64,000 nt of DNA from an uncultured Winogradskyella sp. (GCF_947498005.1 NZ_CANMIW010000002.1:62001-126000); one strand, 5' to 3'. Positions 52,198-61,530 are shown, counted from the first letter of the stretch. Notes: generated from the letters alone by a model not told the origin. A program made the numbers and translations.

Positions 52198-54291
52198 ATG
52201 CAAAGTTTTAGAACAGAAATAGAAAACCCGATAGTAGAGAAGGACATCATTGAATTAGCTAATAAAATTGAGCTTTTTCACAATGGTAAAATTGACGAAG
52301 AAAAATTTCGAAGCCTAAGGTTAGCCAGAGGAGTTTATGGTCAGCGCCAAGAAGGTGTGCAAATGATTAGAATTAAATTACCTTATGGTAAAGTAATGAG
52401 CAATCAATTACGCAGAATTTCTGAAGTTTCAGATGAATATTCTAGAGGAAGATTGCATATTACAACACGTCAAGATATTCAAATTCATCATGTAGACTTA
52501 AACAGAACGCCAGAGTTATGGGCAGAGTTAGAACGAGATGATGTAACCTTACGTGAAGCTTGTGGAAATGTAGTAAGAAACGTCACAGCTTCCGAAACAG
52601 CTGGTATTGATATAAACGAACCTTTTGATGTATCTCCATATGCAGATGCATTATATAAGTTCTTTTTACGTAACCCAATTTGTCAAGAAATGGGACGTAA
52701 ATTTAAAGTGTCATTTTCTTCAACAGACGAAGATACAGGCTTATCGTATTTACACGATCTAGGATTTATTGCTAAAATTGAAAACGGAGTAAGAGGGTTT
52801 AAAGTGATGGCAGCTGGTGGATTGGGTTCTCAACCACGTCATGCAGAAACGTTATACGAATTTTTACCATCTGATAAAATTATTCCAGTAATGGAAGGTG
52901 TTTTAAGGGTTTTCGATCGCTATGGTGAACGTAAGAGTCGTGCTAAGGCAAGAATGAAATTTTTATTAAAAGATATCGGTTTAGAAGCTTTTAAAGATTT
53001 AATAGAACAAGAACAAAACGCTATTGAATTAAAAACAGTTGCCATTGATGCAGATGCTTATGTGGCTTCCACACCAGTTTCTGTAGAAACACCTAATACT
53101 GAAATAAAAGACCAAGAGGCATTTGATTTATGGAAGTCAACTAATTTAATTCCTCAAAAACAAGACGGTTTTGTAGCCATTGGGATTAAAGTGTTATTAG
53201 GCGATTTTTATACAGATAAAGCACGTTTGTTAGCAGATTTAGTTGATAAATATGCCGCAGGAGAAATTCGTTTAACCTTACGTCAAAATATAGTAATTCC
53301 GTTTGTAAAGAAAGAACTAGTTCCTTTTTTCTATCAAGAATTAGAGAAATTAGGTTTTGTAGAAGCTGGTTATAATAAGGCAGTAGATATCACAGCTTGT
53401 CCAGGAACAGATACGTGTAACTTAGGTATAGCAAGTAGTACAGGTATTTCTGTAGAATTAGAGAAAGTGATAAAAGCAGAATATCCTCAATATTTAAAAA
53501 ATGAAGATCTTATTATAAAGATAAGTGGTTGTATGAACGCTTGTGGACAACACAACATGGCAAACATAGGTTTTCAAGGTATGACTGTGAGAACTCCAGA
53601 AAAATTAGTGGCACCAGCATTACAAGTATTATTAGGTGGAGGAAATTTAGGAAATGGTAATGGTGCATTTGCAGATAAGGTTGTAAAAGTGCCAAGTAAA
53701 AGAGCTCCTGAAGCTTTACGAAGAGTCTTAGATGATTTTGAAGCGAATGCAAATGGTAAACAGTTTGTTGACTATTATAAGGAAAAAGGAGAAAAATACT
53801 TTTACAATTTCTTAAGCGACTTACAAGACGTTACCAATTTAACTCAAGATGATTTTATTGATTGGGGAGAAGAAGAAAAATATGTAAAAGAGATTGGTAT
53901 TGGTGAATGTGCAGGTGTTGTAATTGACTTAATCGCAACATTATTTTTAGAAAGTGATGAAAAAATAGATAATGCAAAAGAGGCTTTCGAGAACAAAGTA
54001 TATTCTGGTGCTATTTATTATGCATATCAATCCATGGTCAATTCTGCAAAAGCATCATTGTTAGCAGAAAACAAGAAAACAAATACACATGCTAATATAA
54101 TCTCTCAATTTGATGAATTATTTGTTGAAACAGGAGGTATAGATTTAGGAAGTTCTTTCGCAGATATTATCTATCAAATAAAAGAGTTTGCACCAAAGGA
54201 AGAATTTGCAAGTAGCTATATAAAAGCAGCAGAGCAATTTTTGAAAGCTGTTAGAGATTATAGAGAATCGCAAGTTGAAGTTAAAATTTAA
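52198..54291 (+). CDS. Siroheme sulfite reductase with C-terminal HEPN domain
   Basis: A 697-aa protein. Residues 1-560 contain the two-fold nitrite/sulfite reductase architecture: RGRLHITTRQDIQIHHV, LREACGNVVRNVTAS, a second half with IRLTLRQNIVIPFV, and the cluster/siroheme ligands Cys401 and Cys407 (TACPGTDTCNLG) and Cys445 and Cys449 (SGCMNACGQHN). The final 130 residues are helical and resemble a HEPN domain (AKEAFENKVYSGAIYYAYQSMVNSAKASLL, then AAEQFLKAVRDYRE). Its neighbours (cysH, cobA, reductase, ferredoxin) support sulfite rather than nitrite as substrate. Electrons probably come from the ferredoxin encoded four genes on. The purpose of the HEPN extension is unknown. Confidence 0.9.
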   Translation: MQSFRTEIENPIVEKDIIELANKIELFHNGKIDEEKFRSLRLARGVYGQRQEGVQMIRIKLPYGKVMSNQLRRISEVSDEYSRGRLHITTRQDIQIHHVDLNRTPELWAELERDDVTLREACGNVVRNVTASETAGIDINEPFDVSPYADALYKFFLRNPICQEMGRKFKVSFSSTDEDTGLSYLHDLGFIAKIENGVRGFKVMAAGGLGSQPRHAETLYEFLPSDKIIPVMEGVLRVFDRYGERKSRAKARMKFLLKDIGLEAFKDLIEQEQNAIELKTVAIDADAYVASTPVSVETPNTEIKDQEAFDLWKSTNLIPQKQDGFVAIGIKVLLGDFYTDKARLLADLVDKYAAGEIRLTLRQNIVIPFVKKELVPFFYQELEKLGFVEAGYNKAVDITACPGTDTCNLGIASSTGISVELEKVIKAEYPQYLKNEDLIIKISGCMNACGQHNMANIGFQGMTVRTPEKLVAPALQVLLGGGNLGNGNGAFADKVVKVPSKRAPEALRRVLDDFEANANGKQFVDYYKEKGEKYFYNFLSDLQDVTNLTQDDFIDWGEEEKYVKEIGIGECAGVVIDLIATLFLESDEKIDNAKEAFENKVYSGAIYYAYQSMVNSAKASLLAENKKTNTHANIISQFDELFVETGGIDLGSSFADIIYQIKEFAPKEEFASSYIKAAEQFLKAVRDYRESQVEVKI

Positions 54292-54295
54292 TAGT

Positions 54296-55072
54296 ATGAC
54301 ACCAAGATTAACCATAGTTGGCGCAGGTCCAGGAGATATAGATCTAATTACAGTGAAAGCTATAAAAGTAATTAAGTCGGCAAATGTAATTTTATATGAT
54401 GCATTAGTTAATGTAGAATTATTAGAATATGCAGCACCAAATGCTGAGTTAATCTTTGTAGGAAAACAAAAAGGATGCTACGCGTATCATCAAAATCAAA
54501 TCAATGAATTAATTGTAGAGCGTGCACTTAAGTTCGGTCATGTGGTACGTTTAAAAGGAGGTGATCCATTTATTTTTGGTCGCGGTTCAGAAGAATTAGA
54601 GTATGCTAAAGAATATGCAATAGAAGTTGCATTTGTACCAGGTGTGTCATCTTCTGCAGCTGTACCTGCATCACAAGGAATTCCATTAACTAAACGACAT
54701 GTATCTGAAAGTTTTTGGGTAATTACAGGAACTACACAATCTCATAAAATATCAGGAGATATTGCTTTGGCAGCGAAATCTACAGCAACAGTTGTTATTT
54801 TAATGGGAATGAGCAAACTCTCAGAAATTGTGCAGATCTTTTCAAATGAAGGGAAATCTGAAACAGCAATAGCTATTATTCAAAACGGAACAAGAGCAAA
54901 TGAAAAAGTTGGTATAGGAACAATTTCAAATATTGAATCTATAGTTGAAGAAAAGCAATTAACAAATCCAGCAATAATTATTATTGGGGAAGTTGTAAAC
55001 CAACGAGTAGATCTCTCAGACATATATTCTAGAGCAGATTTAGCGCAACAAAATGCAAAAAGAAGTGCTTAA
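54296..55072 (+). CDS. cobA: Uroporphyrinogen-III C-methyltransferase
   Basis: 258 aa from the ATG at 54296, which lies 4 bp after the upstream stop; the longer frame starting with TTG at 54275 overlaps the sulfite reductase and is rejected. The enzyme uses SAM to methylate uroporphyrinogen III to precorrin-2, the first committed step to siroheme. Motifs are LTIVGAGPGDIDLITVKA, DALVN, VGKQKGCYAYHQNQIN, VVRLKGGDPFIFGRGSEE, VPGVSSSAAVPASQGIPLTKR and VILMGMSKL. It lacks the CysG oxidase/chelatase domain, so later siroheme steps must be encoded elsewhere. The product feeds the siroheme enzyme of the same operon. Confidence 0.94.
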   Translation: MTPRLTIVGAGPGDIDLITVKAIKVIKSANVILYDALVNVELLEYAAPNAELIFVGKQKGCYAYHQNQINELIVERALKFGHVVRLKGGDPFIFGRGSEELEYAKEYAIEVAFVPGVSSSAAVPASQGIPLTKRHVSESFWVITGTTQSHKISGDIALAAKSTATVVILMGMSKLSEIVQIFSNEGKSETAIAIIQNGTRANEKVGIGTISNIESIVEEKQLTNPAIIIIGEVVNQRVDLSDIYSRADLAQQNAKRSA

Positions 55073-55125
55073 TTAAGCCAAAAAAATAAACAAATTCGAA
55101 ATGAATTAGTTGAAAAATTAAGATT

Positions 55126-56175
55126 ATGATTAAAACAGATATACTAATAATAGGAGCAGGACCAACAGGTTTATTTACAGTATTTGAAGCCGGTTTGTTA
55201 AAATTAAAGTGCCATTTAATTGATGCATTACCACAACCTGGTGGTCAATGTTCTGAATTATATCCCAAAAAACCAATTTATGATATACCTGGATTTCCAG
55301 AGATATTGGCTGGTGATTTAACTTCAAATTTATTAGAGCAAGGAAAACAATTTCAACCAGGTTTTACCTTGGGAGAACGAGCAGAAACTATTGATAAGCA
55401 AGAGGATGGTAGTTTTATAGTAACAACGAATAAAGGTACACAACACCATGCGCCAATTATTGCTATTGCAGGTGGATTAGGTAGTTTTGAGCCGAGAAAA
55501 CCTAAGTTAGAAGGCATTGAAAAATACGAAGATAAAGGTGTTGCTTATTTCATTAAAGATCCAGAAGTGTATCGTGATAAAAAAGTAGTCATTGCTGGTG
55601 GAGGTGATTCTGCGTTAGATTGGAGTATTTTTTTAGCAGATGTAGCATCAGAAGTAACATTAGTTCATAGACGAAATGAATTTAGAGGTGCATTAGATTC
55701 TGTAGAAAAAGTACAAGAATTAAAATTGCTGAACAAAATAAATTTAATCACACCAGCAGAAATTACAGATTTACATGGAGAAGATCATTTAACAGGTGTT
55801 TCTGTAACTAAAGATGGCGAAACAGAAATTTTAGAAGCAGATGAGTTTATCCCATTGTTTGGTTTATCTCCTAAATTGGGTCCAATAGGAGATTGGGGAC
55901 TTGAGATAGAAAAAAATGCCATAAAAGTAGATACTTTAGATTACCAGACTAACATTCCTGGTATATATGCTATTGGTGATGTAAATACATATGAAGGAAA
56001 ACTAAAGTTAATTCTATGTGGTTTTCATGAAGCAACTTTAATGTGTCAATCGGCTTATAAATTATTAAATCCTGGAAAGAAATTTGTACTGAAATACACT
56101 ACGGTAAGCGGTATAAATGGTTTTGATGGTACAAGAAAAGAATCGCCTAAAGCGGTTGTAAAAGCTATAGTATAA
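55126..56175 (+). CDS. Ferredoxin-NAD(P)H oxidoreductase, thioredoxin-reductase-like
   Basis: A 349-aa flavoprotein of the TrxR-like FNR type (YumC-like). The FAD-binding IIGAGPTGLFTVFEAG is at residues 7-22, PGGQCSELYPKKPIYDIPGFPEI follows, the NAD(P)-binding VVIAGGGDSALDW sits near 160, and YAIGDVNTY closes the FAD site. It lacks the CxxC redox pair of true thioredoxin reductases. The ferredoxin gene starts in the same TAATG as its stop (1-bp overlap), so the pair probably delivers NAD(P)H electrons to the siroheme sulfite reductase. Confidence 0.88.
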   Translation: MIKTDILIIGAGPTGLFTVFEAGLLKLKCHLIDALPQPGGQCSELYPKKPIYDIPGFPEILAGDLTSNLLEQGKQFQPGFTLGERAETIDKQEDGSFIVTTNKGTQHHAPIIAIAGGLGSFEPRKPKLEGIEKYEDKGVAYFIKDPEVYRDKKVVIAGGGDSALDWSIFLADVASEVTLVHRRNEFRGALDSVEKVQELKLLNKINLITPAEITDLHGEDHLTGVSVTKDGETEILEADEFIPLFGLSPKLGPIGDWGLEIEKNAIKVDTLDYQTNIPGIYAIGDVNTYEGKLKLILCGFHEATLMCQSAYKLLNPGKKFVLKYTTVSGINGFDGTRKESPKAVVKAIV

Positions 56176-56504
56176 TGCAAGATGTTACCATTCATATAAC
56201 AGATAGAGAAGGTGAAAAACATACCGTTTTAGCTCCAACAGACATGGCCATGAATCTCATGGAAGTTGTTAGGTCTTATGAGTTAGCACCAGAAGGAACT
56301 ATTGGTGTCTGTGGCGGAATGGCAATGTGCGCATCATGTCAGTGTTACGTCAATTCAGATAATGATATAAATGCTATGGAAGATGAAGAAGATGCCATGT
56401 TATCTGAGGCATTTAATGTAAAAGAAAACAGCAGACTAAGTTGTCAAATTCCTATTACCGAAGCTCTAAATGAGTTAGAAATAGAATTGGCTCCAGACGT
56501 TTAA
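56175..56504 (+). CDS. [2Fe-2S] ferredoxin
   Basis: A 109-aa adrenodoxin-type ferredoxin. The four cluster ligands are Cys46, Cys52 and Cys55 (GVCGGMAMCASCQCYV) and Cys90 (SRLSCQIP). A fifth Cys57 lies next to the loop. It begins within the stop codon of the reductase gene (TAATG), which is strong evidence of translational coupling. It is the last gene of the cysH operon and is followed by a hairpin terminator. Its likely role is electron carrier between the FNR-like protein and sulfite reductase. Confidence 0.93.
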   Translation: MQDVTIHITDREGEKHTVLAPTDMAMNLMEVVRSYELAPEGTIGVCGGMAMCASCQCYVNSDNDINAMEDEEDAMLSEAFNVKENSRLSCQIPITEALNELEIELAPDV

Positions 56505-56528
56505 GTTCATATAAATTAATTTAAATTT

Positions 56529-56566
56529 GCCAGTTGTCATATCTAAGTGAATAACTGGCTTTTTTA
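56529..56566 (+). terminator. Terminator of the cysH-ferredoxin operon
   Basis: GCCAGTT (56529-56535) pairs with AACTGGC (56553-56559) around a 17-nt loop, followed by six T. The longish loop lowers confidence a little. Confidence 0.7.
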
Positions 56567-56680
56567 GTTTTACGGCATTACATTAATGATGAATCAGATA
56601 AAACTAAATTTTGTACAGTAATGTATGTTGCTAGATAGCGACAGAGTTAGCAAAACTTATTAAATTCAAGATTATAAAGT

Positions 56681-57418
56681 ATGGATGTTTCTATGCATAT
56701 ACCAAATGGTTTTAAAGAACAGGTTGAGGAATTAGCTAAGGCATTATTCTATTGTGTTGTAGAAACTTCGGTTGATGAAGATGAACAATTAGAGTTATTA
56801 AAAGCTTCTTTTTTTGAAATTTCTAAGGGACTGCAATGTGGTGTTTGCGATACTAAATGGGCACAGTTTAAGGAAGGGCTAAAAACATTAAGACCAATTT
56901 TAAGGTTAGATGCGGAAGCTGCTTTTAATAATGATCCAGCAGCAAAAAGTTTAAGAGAAATTTACTTAGCATATCCTGGATTTTATGCCATCACAATGTA
57001 TAGAATTAGCCATGTGTTATGGCATCTAAATATTCCTATTTTACCTAGAATGATTAGCGAGTATGCACATGGTGTTACAGGTACAGATATTCATCCAGGA
57101 GCTAAAATAGGGACATCCTTTTTTATTGATCATGCTACAGGTGTTGTTATTGGTGAGACTGCAATAATTCACAATAATGTTATTATTTATCAAGGTGTAA
57201 CGTTAGGAGGAATTAAGGTTGAAAAAGAAATGAAAGGCGAAAAACGACATCCTACAATCATGGATAATGTTACCATTTATGCAAACGCAACAATTTTAGG
57301 TGGCGACGTGGTAATTGGGAAAAATAGTACGATAGGTGCCAACGTTTGGATTACGCAATCTATTCCGGAAGAATCATTAGTGACCTACAAATCAGATATA
57401 CGAATTTCTAATAAATAA
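56681..57418 (+). CDS. cysE: Serine O-acetyltransferase
   Basis: A 245-aa enzyme that acetylates serine with acetyl-CoA, the first committed step to cysteine. The N-terminal helical domain contains DPAAKSLREIYLAYPGFYAI and HVLWHL. The left-handed beta-helix shows hexapeptide repeats (IHPGAKIGTSFFIDHATGVVIGE, VIIYQGVTLGG, HPTIMDNVTIYANATILGG, VVIGKNSTIGANVWI) including the catalytic Asp-His pair region. It resembles EpsC-type forms with an extended N-terminus. cysM follows 5 bp later, so the two form an operon separate from the cysH unit, which ends in a terminator. Confidence 0.94.
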   Translation: MDVSMHIPNGFKEQVEELAKALFYCVVETSVDEDEQLELLKASFFEISKGLQCGVCDTKWAQFKEGLKTLRPILRLDAEAAFNNDPAAKSLREIYLAYPGFYAITMYRISHVLWHLNIPILPRMISEYAHGVTGTDIHPGAKIGTSFFIDHATGVVIGETAIIHNNVIIYQGVTLGGIKVEKEMKGEKRHPTIMDNVTIYANATILGGDVVIGKNSTIGANVWITQSIPEESLVTYKSDIRISNK

Positions 57419-57423
57419 AAGTA

Positions 57424-58305
57424 ATGAGCATTTTAAACCAAATAGGTAATACACCTTTAGTTGAGACTATTAATTTAGTGGCTAAACCCAATGTAAAATT
57501 ACTTTTAAAGTTAGAAGGAAATAATCCTGGAGGAAGCGTAAAAGATAGACCAGCATATAATATGATATCTGAGGCCATAAAAAGAGGAGATATTAAAAAA
57601 GGTGATCGTTTAGTCGAGGCTACAAGCGGTAATACTGGGATTGCTTTAGCTTATGTTGCACAATCTTTTGGTTTAAAAATGTCATTGGTAATGCCAGAGA
57701 ATTCAACAGAAGAGCGAGTAAAAACAATGCGAGCTTATGGCGCAGAAGTAATTTTAACGTCAGCAGATTTAGGTATTGAAGGCTCAAGAGATGTTGCATT
57801 TAATATGAGAGATAACGAAGGTTATACTTTGCTTAATCAATTTGAAAATAATGACAACTGGATGGCACATTATAAAACCACAGGACCAGAAATTTGGAGA
57901 GACACTGACGGTAAAATAACTCATTTTGTCTCTGCTATGGGAACGACAGGAACGATTATGGGAACCTCTACATTTTTAAAAGAACAGAACAAGGATATTC
58001 AGATTATTGGTGCTCAGCCAGAAGATGGATCTCGAATTCCTGGAATAAGAAAATGGTCTCCAGAATATGTGCCTAGTATTTTTAATAAATCTAAAGTAGA
58101 TCGGGTTATAGAAGTTAGTGAACAAATTGCAAAAGCTACTACGAAAAGACTCGCCAAAGAAGAAGGCATTTTTGCAGGTATGAGTAGTGGAGGTTCTGTG
58201 GCAACAGCTTTAAAGTTGATAGAAACAATAGATGAAGGTATTGTTGTTGCTATTGTTTGTGATAGTGGTGATCGTTATTTGTCATCCACACTTTTTGATG
58301 ACTAA
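57424..58305 (+). CDS. cysM: Cysteine synthase B (O-acetylserine sulfhydrylase)
   Basis: A 293-aa PLP enzyme that condenses O-acetylserine with sulfide (or thiosulfate) to make cysteine. The PLP lysine is Lys40 in GGSVKDRPAYNMI. The substrate loop is EATSGNTGIAL, the phosphate-binding glycine loop is SAMGTTGTIMG, and EGIFAGMSSGGSVATAL with CDSGDRYLSS closes the active site. The short length (about 290) and PAYNMI region fit CysM rather than CysK. It uses the sulfide made by the upstream operon and the O-acetylserine from CysE. Confidence 0.93.
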   Translation: MSILNQIGNTPLVETINLVAKPNVKLLLKLEGNNPGGSVKDRPAYNMISEAIKRGDIKKGDRLVEATSGNTGIALAYVAQSFGLKMSLVMPENSTEERVKTMRAYGAEVILTSADLGIEGSRDVAFNMRDNEGYTLLNQFENNDNWMAHYKTTGPEIWRDTDGKITHFVSAMGTTGTIMGTSTFLKEQNKDIQIIGAQPEDGSRIPGIRKWSPEYVPSIFNKSKVDRVIEVSEQIAKATTKRLAKEEGIFAGMSSGGSVATALKLIETIDEGIVVAIVCDSGDRYLSSTLFDD

Positions 58306-58391
58306 CTTTTAATAACAATTTGATTGATTTTACTTAACAATGAAGTCATTTTATAGTAAGTAATTTGCATCATAATTAAAACCCCAAAAAA

Positions 58392-58490
58392 ATGAGATTG
58401 CTTAGAAAAAACAATAAAGAATTTAAATTTTTTGTTCAAATTTTAATGTTAGCAGTTGTATCTTTAATTGTAGCCTATTTTGTAAAATAG
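58392..58490 (+). CDS. Possible 32-aa single-pass membrane peptide
   Basis: A short frame starting at an ATG after an A-run reads MRLLRKNNKEFKFF, then an uninterrupted hydrophobic stretch (residues about 14-30, ILMLAVVSLIVAYF), then VK and TAG. This is the classic form of a small inner-membrane peptide: basic N-terminus followed by one transmembrane helix. It stands alone 86 bp after cysM and 64 bp before the lipid A deacylase gene, reading the same way. There is no similarity I can name; conservation would decide whether it is real. Confidence 0.4.
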   Translation: MRLLRKNNKEFKFFVQILMLAVVSLIVAYFVK

Positions 58491-58554
58491 ACTTCTTTTG
58501 TCTAAGTGCAATTAATTGTAATTATTGATTATTTTTACTCATCAATAATTACCA

Positions 58555-59646
58555 ATGCAAAAACTAATTGTTTCATTTGTTATACTCTCATCTTTAGTGT
58601 TGAGTGCCCAACAAGAAGCAAACAACACATATATAGATTTCAATTATTTTGGAGGCAATATTGCCCTTCACAACAACGATATTCTACATTTAATAAAAGG
58701 CCATCCAGAAGGTTTTATCTTTAGTTGGAACAAGAAAACATTTGGTAACCAAGATTGGGAACAACGTTATGGCTATCCAGACTATGGTGTTTCTTTTTCA
58801 TATCAAGATTTTAAAAATGAAGTTTTAGGCAACAATTACGCCTTATACGCTCATTATAATTTTTACTTTTTTAAACGTAATGTAATGTTACGGATAGCTC
58901 AAGGTTTAGCGTATAGCACTAATCCTTATGATAAGTATCAAAATCCAAAAAATATTGCATTTGGCTCAGATGTATTAAGTGCGACTTATTTAATGCTTAA
59001 TTACAAAAAAGAGCGAATTTTTAATCGTTTTGGTTTACAGGTAGGCTTGTCCTTAACGCATTATTCTAATGCCAATACAAAAGCGCCAAATACTAGTGTT
59101 AACACTACTGTTTTTAATGCAGGTATAACCTATAATCTTGATACAGAAGAACCAGAATTTATAAAGGATTTGGATACTGATAAATTCAGTGAAAAAGTAA
59201 AATTTAATTTTGCATTTAGATCTGGCATAAATCAGAGTGATGTTATAGATACTAAACAATATCCGTTTTACATATTTTCTGGTTATGCAGATAAAAGATT
59301 AAGCCACATAAGTGCAATACAGTTTGGTACAGATGTCTTTTTCTCTAATTTTTTAAAAGAATTAATATATTATAAATCCATAGCGTTTCCAGAAGATAAT
59401 ATCTCTGGAGATGAAGATTATAAGCGTGTAGGTGTCTTTCTCGGTCATGAATTATTTATAAATAAGCTCTCTGTTATTTCCCAATTAGGCTACTATGTGT
59501 ATTATCCTTACGATTTTGAAGGACGATCATATATCAGAGTAGGTTTAAAGCGCTATTTTGGTAAAAAATTATTTGGCGCTGTAACCTTAAAATCACATGG
59601 AGCTAAGGCTGAGGCTGTAGAATTAGGACTAGGCGTTAGACTTTAA
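58555..59646 (+). CDS. Acyloxyacyl hydrolase, PagL-like lipid A 3-O-deacylase
   Basis: A 363-aa predicted outer-membrane beta-barrel with a signal peptide (1-18, ending VLSAQ). The PagL catalytic pattern HxSN appears as THYSNANTKAPN, with His169 and Ser171. Flanking strands are amphipathic (LRIAQGLAYSTNPYD, FNRFGLQVGLSL, YNFYFFKRNV), and the protein ends in a barrel-like strand (AEAVELGLGVRL). PagL enzymes remove the 3-O-acyl chain of lipid A and alter outer-membrane properties. It is about twice the size of Pseudomonas PagL, as usual for Bacteroidota members. The DUF2807 lipoprotein gene follows 2 bp later. Confidence 0.82.
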   Translation: MQKLIVSFVILSSLVLSAQQEANNTYIDFNYFGGNIALHNNDILHLIKGHPEGFIFSWNKKTFGNQDWEQRYGYPDYGVSFSYQDFKNEVLGNNYALYAHYNFYFFKRNVMLRIAQGLAYSTNPYDKYQNPKNIAFGSDVLSATYLMLNYKKERIFNRFGLQVGLSLTHYSNANTKAPNTSVNTTVFNAGITYNLDTEEPEFIKDLDTDKFSEKVKFNFAFRSGINQSDVIDTKQYPFYIFSGYADKRLSHISAIQFGTDVFFSNFLKELIYYKSIAFPEDNISGDEDYKRVGVFLGHELFINKLSVISQLGYYVYYPYDFEGRSYIRVGLKRYFGKKLFGAVTLKSHGAKAEAVELGLGVRL

Positions 59647-59648
59647 TT

Positions 59649-60392
59649 ATGAAAAAAATAGTTTATATATTTCTTTTTACACTTTTTGCTTGTAATAGTG
59701 AAGATGGTAATGATTGTTTTCAAACGACTGGCACTATTGTTCAAGAAGAAATTTTAGTATCAAATTTTGAACGCATTTTAGTAAACAGAAATATTGAATT
59801 AGTTATTACTGAGGCTTCAGAATATAAAGTAATTATAGAAACTGGTGAGAATTTATTAAATGATATAAACGTTGAGGTTATAGCGAATCAATTAGTATTA
59901 AGCGATAATAACTCCTGTAATTTTGTGAGAGAATATGGTATCACAAAAATTTACGTAGATGCCCCTAATCTCAATGAAATAAGAACATCTTCACAATATG
60001 AAATCTCTTCTAACGGAGTCCTTAATTATAGTACGCTATCATTATTTTCTGAAGATTTTAATGAAGGTAGTGAGTTTACAGTAGGTGATTTTAGATTAAA
60101 CGTCAACTCAAATAGTTTAAACATTGTATCTAATAATATTTCATTCTTTTATCTTGAAGGTGCAGTACAAAATTTATCTGTTGGTTTTTATTCTGGAGTA
60201 GGACGCGTTGAAGGGGAAAACCTAATTGCAGAAAATGTTTCAGTATATCATCGTGGTAGTAATGATATGGTTGTAAATCCGCAACAATCGTTGTCAGGTC
60301 AACTATTAGGAACAGGAGATTTAATTTCTGTAAACCAACCACCAAATATAGATGTAGAACAGATATACACGGGCGAGCTAATTTTTAATTGA
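59649..60392 (+). CDS. DUF2807 (head GIN domain) lipoprotein
   Basis: A 247-aa lipoprotein with lipobox LFAC (Cys15). The mature part is a right-handed beta-helix-like DUF2807 domain: FERILVNRNIELVITEASEYKVIIETGENLLNDINVEV, then short repeating strands (IRTSSQYEISSNG, LSLFSEDFNEGSEFTVGDF, VEGENLIAENVSVYHRGSNDM). Such auto-transporter-adhesin-like heads occur widely in Bacteroidota with unknown function. It is separated by 2 bp from the lipid A deacylase gene and surely shares its transcript, so both may act in outer-membrane maintenance. Confidence 0.82.
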   Translation: MKKIVYIFLFTLFACNSEDGNDCFQTTGTIVQEEILVSNFERILVNRNIELVITEASEYKVIIETGENLLNDINVEVIANQLVLSDNNSCNFVREYGITKIYVDAPNLNEIRTSSQYEISSNGVLNYSTLSLFSEDFNEGSEFTVGDFRLNVNSNSLNIVSNNISFFYLEGAVQNLSVGFYSGVGRVEGENLIAENVSVYHRGSNDMVVNPQQSLSGQLLGTGDLISVNQPPNIDVEQIYTGELIFN

Positions 60393-60484
60393 ATCATTTT
60401 CCCTTAAATTTGCTTAAAGAGGCACAAATTATTAATTTGCTTTTATTCAAACTTTATCAAAACGGAATAGTCTGAAATAGATTT

Positions 60485-61486
60485 ATGAAGAAGAATTTAA
60501 AATATATTGACTTATTTTCTGGAGCAGGAGGATTCTCTCTAGGCTTTGATAATTTGGGTTTTCAGAATGTTTTTTCAGTTGATATAGAACCTAATTTTTG
60601 TAAAACCTACAAGCATAATTTTGCAGATCATCAACTCATAGAAAAAGATATTTGTGAAGTGTCTAATGCTGAAATAGAATACCTTAAAGAGGACAATGAT
60701 ATTGATGTCATTATAGGTGGACCACCTTGTCAAGGCTTTAGCATGGCAGGTAATATCGGTCGAAAGTTTATAGATGATCCTAGAAATAGATTATTCAAAG
60801 AGTTTGTTAGAGTTGTTAAAGTCGTAAAGCCAAAGTTCTTTGTGATGGAAAACGTCGCAAGATTATACACCTATAATAAAGGAACTATTAGAGAAGAGAT
60901 TATCAATGATTTTGAAAAATTAGGTTACACTGTAGATTGTAAGATTCTTAATTCTGCAGATTATGGCGTGCCACAGGTTAGAAACCGAGTTATTTTTATT
61001 GGTTCAATAAAAAAGCAAGACATTCAATTTCCGCCTGCAGAAGTAGAAACATATATTTCGGTAAAAGAAGCACTATCCGTATATCCTAAATTGGCTTCTG
61101 GTGAGGAATCATCTAAAGTACCAAATCACATTGCGATGTCACATTCAGAACAAATGCTCACTAAAATGAGTTATGTTACTGATGGAGGTGATCGCAATGA
61201 AATACCAGAACATATTAGACCTAAGTCTGGTGATATTAGAAAATACATTAAATATGCTAGTGATAAACCTTCGGTTTGTGTCACTGGTGATATGCGTAAA
61301 ATCTTTCATTACGATCAAAATAGAGCATTAACCGTTAGAGAGCTTGCTAAACTGCAGTCTTTCCCAGACGATTTTGTTTTTAAAGGCACAAGAATATCGC
61401 AACAACAACAAGTAGGAAATTCAGTGCCTCCAAAAATGGCGGAAGCCATTGCAAGAACCATTATTAAAATGAGCGATAAGGTTTAG
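60485..61486 (+). CDS. DNA (cytosine-5) methyltransferase, probable restriction-modification partner
   Basis: A 333-aa C5-MTase with motifs in canonical order: I (YIDLFSGAGGFSLGF), II/III region (SVDIEPNFCKTY), IV with the catalytic Cys82 (GGPPCQGFSMAG), VI (FVMENV), VIII (DYGVPQVRNRVIFIG) and IX/X (ALTVRELAKLQSFPDDFVF, QQQVGNSVPPKMAEAIA). The variable target-recognition region (about 185-265) is short, in line with a short recognition site. The downstream gene (44 bp on) encodes a PD-(D/E)XK-like protein, giving a compact type II system. A -7-like TAAATTTG at 60405-60412 may be its promoter. The specificity is unknown. Confidence 0.92.
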   Translation: MKKNLKYIDLFSGAGGFSLGFDNLGFQNVFSVDIEPNFCKTYKHNFADHQLIEKDICEVSNAEIEYLKEDNDIDVIIGGPPCQGFSMAGNIGRKFIDDPRNRLFKEFVRVVKVVKPKFFVMENVARLYTYNKGTIREEIINDFEKLGYTVDCKILNSADYGVPQVRNRVIFIGSIKKQDIQFPPAEVETYISVKEALSVYPKLASGEESSKVPNHIAMSHSEQMLTKMSYVTDGGDRNEIPEHIRPKSGDIRKYIKYASDKPSVCVTGDMRKIFHYDQNRALTVRELAKLQSFPDDFVFKGTRISQQQQVGNSVPPKMAEAIARTIIKMSDKV

Positions 61487-61530
61487 TAAATGGATTAGAG
61501 TATTTTATACATTTTTTTAGCGTTCTATCT

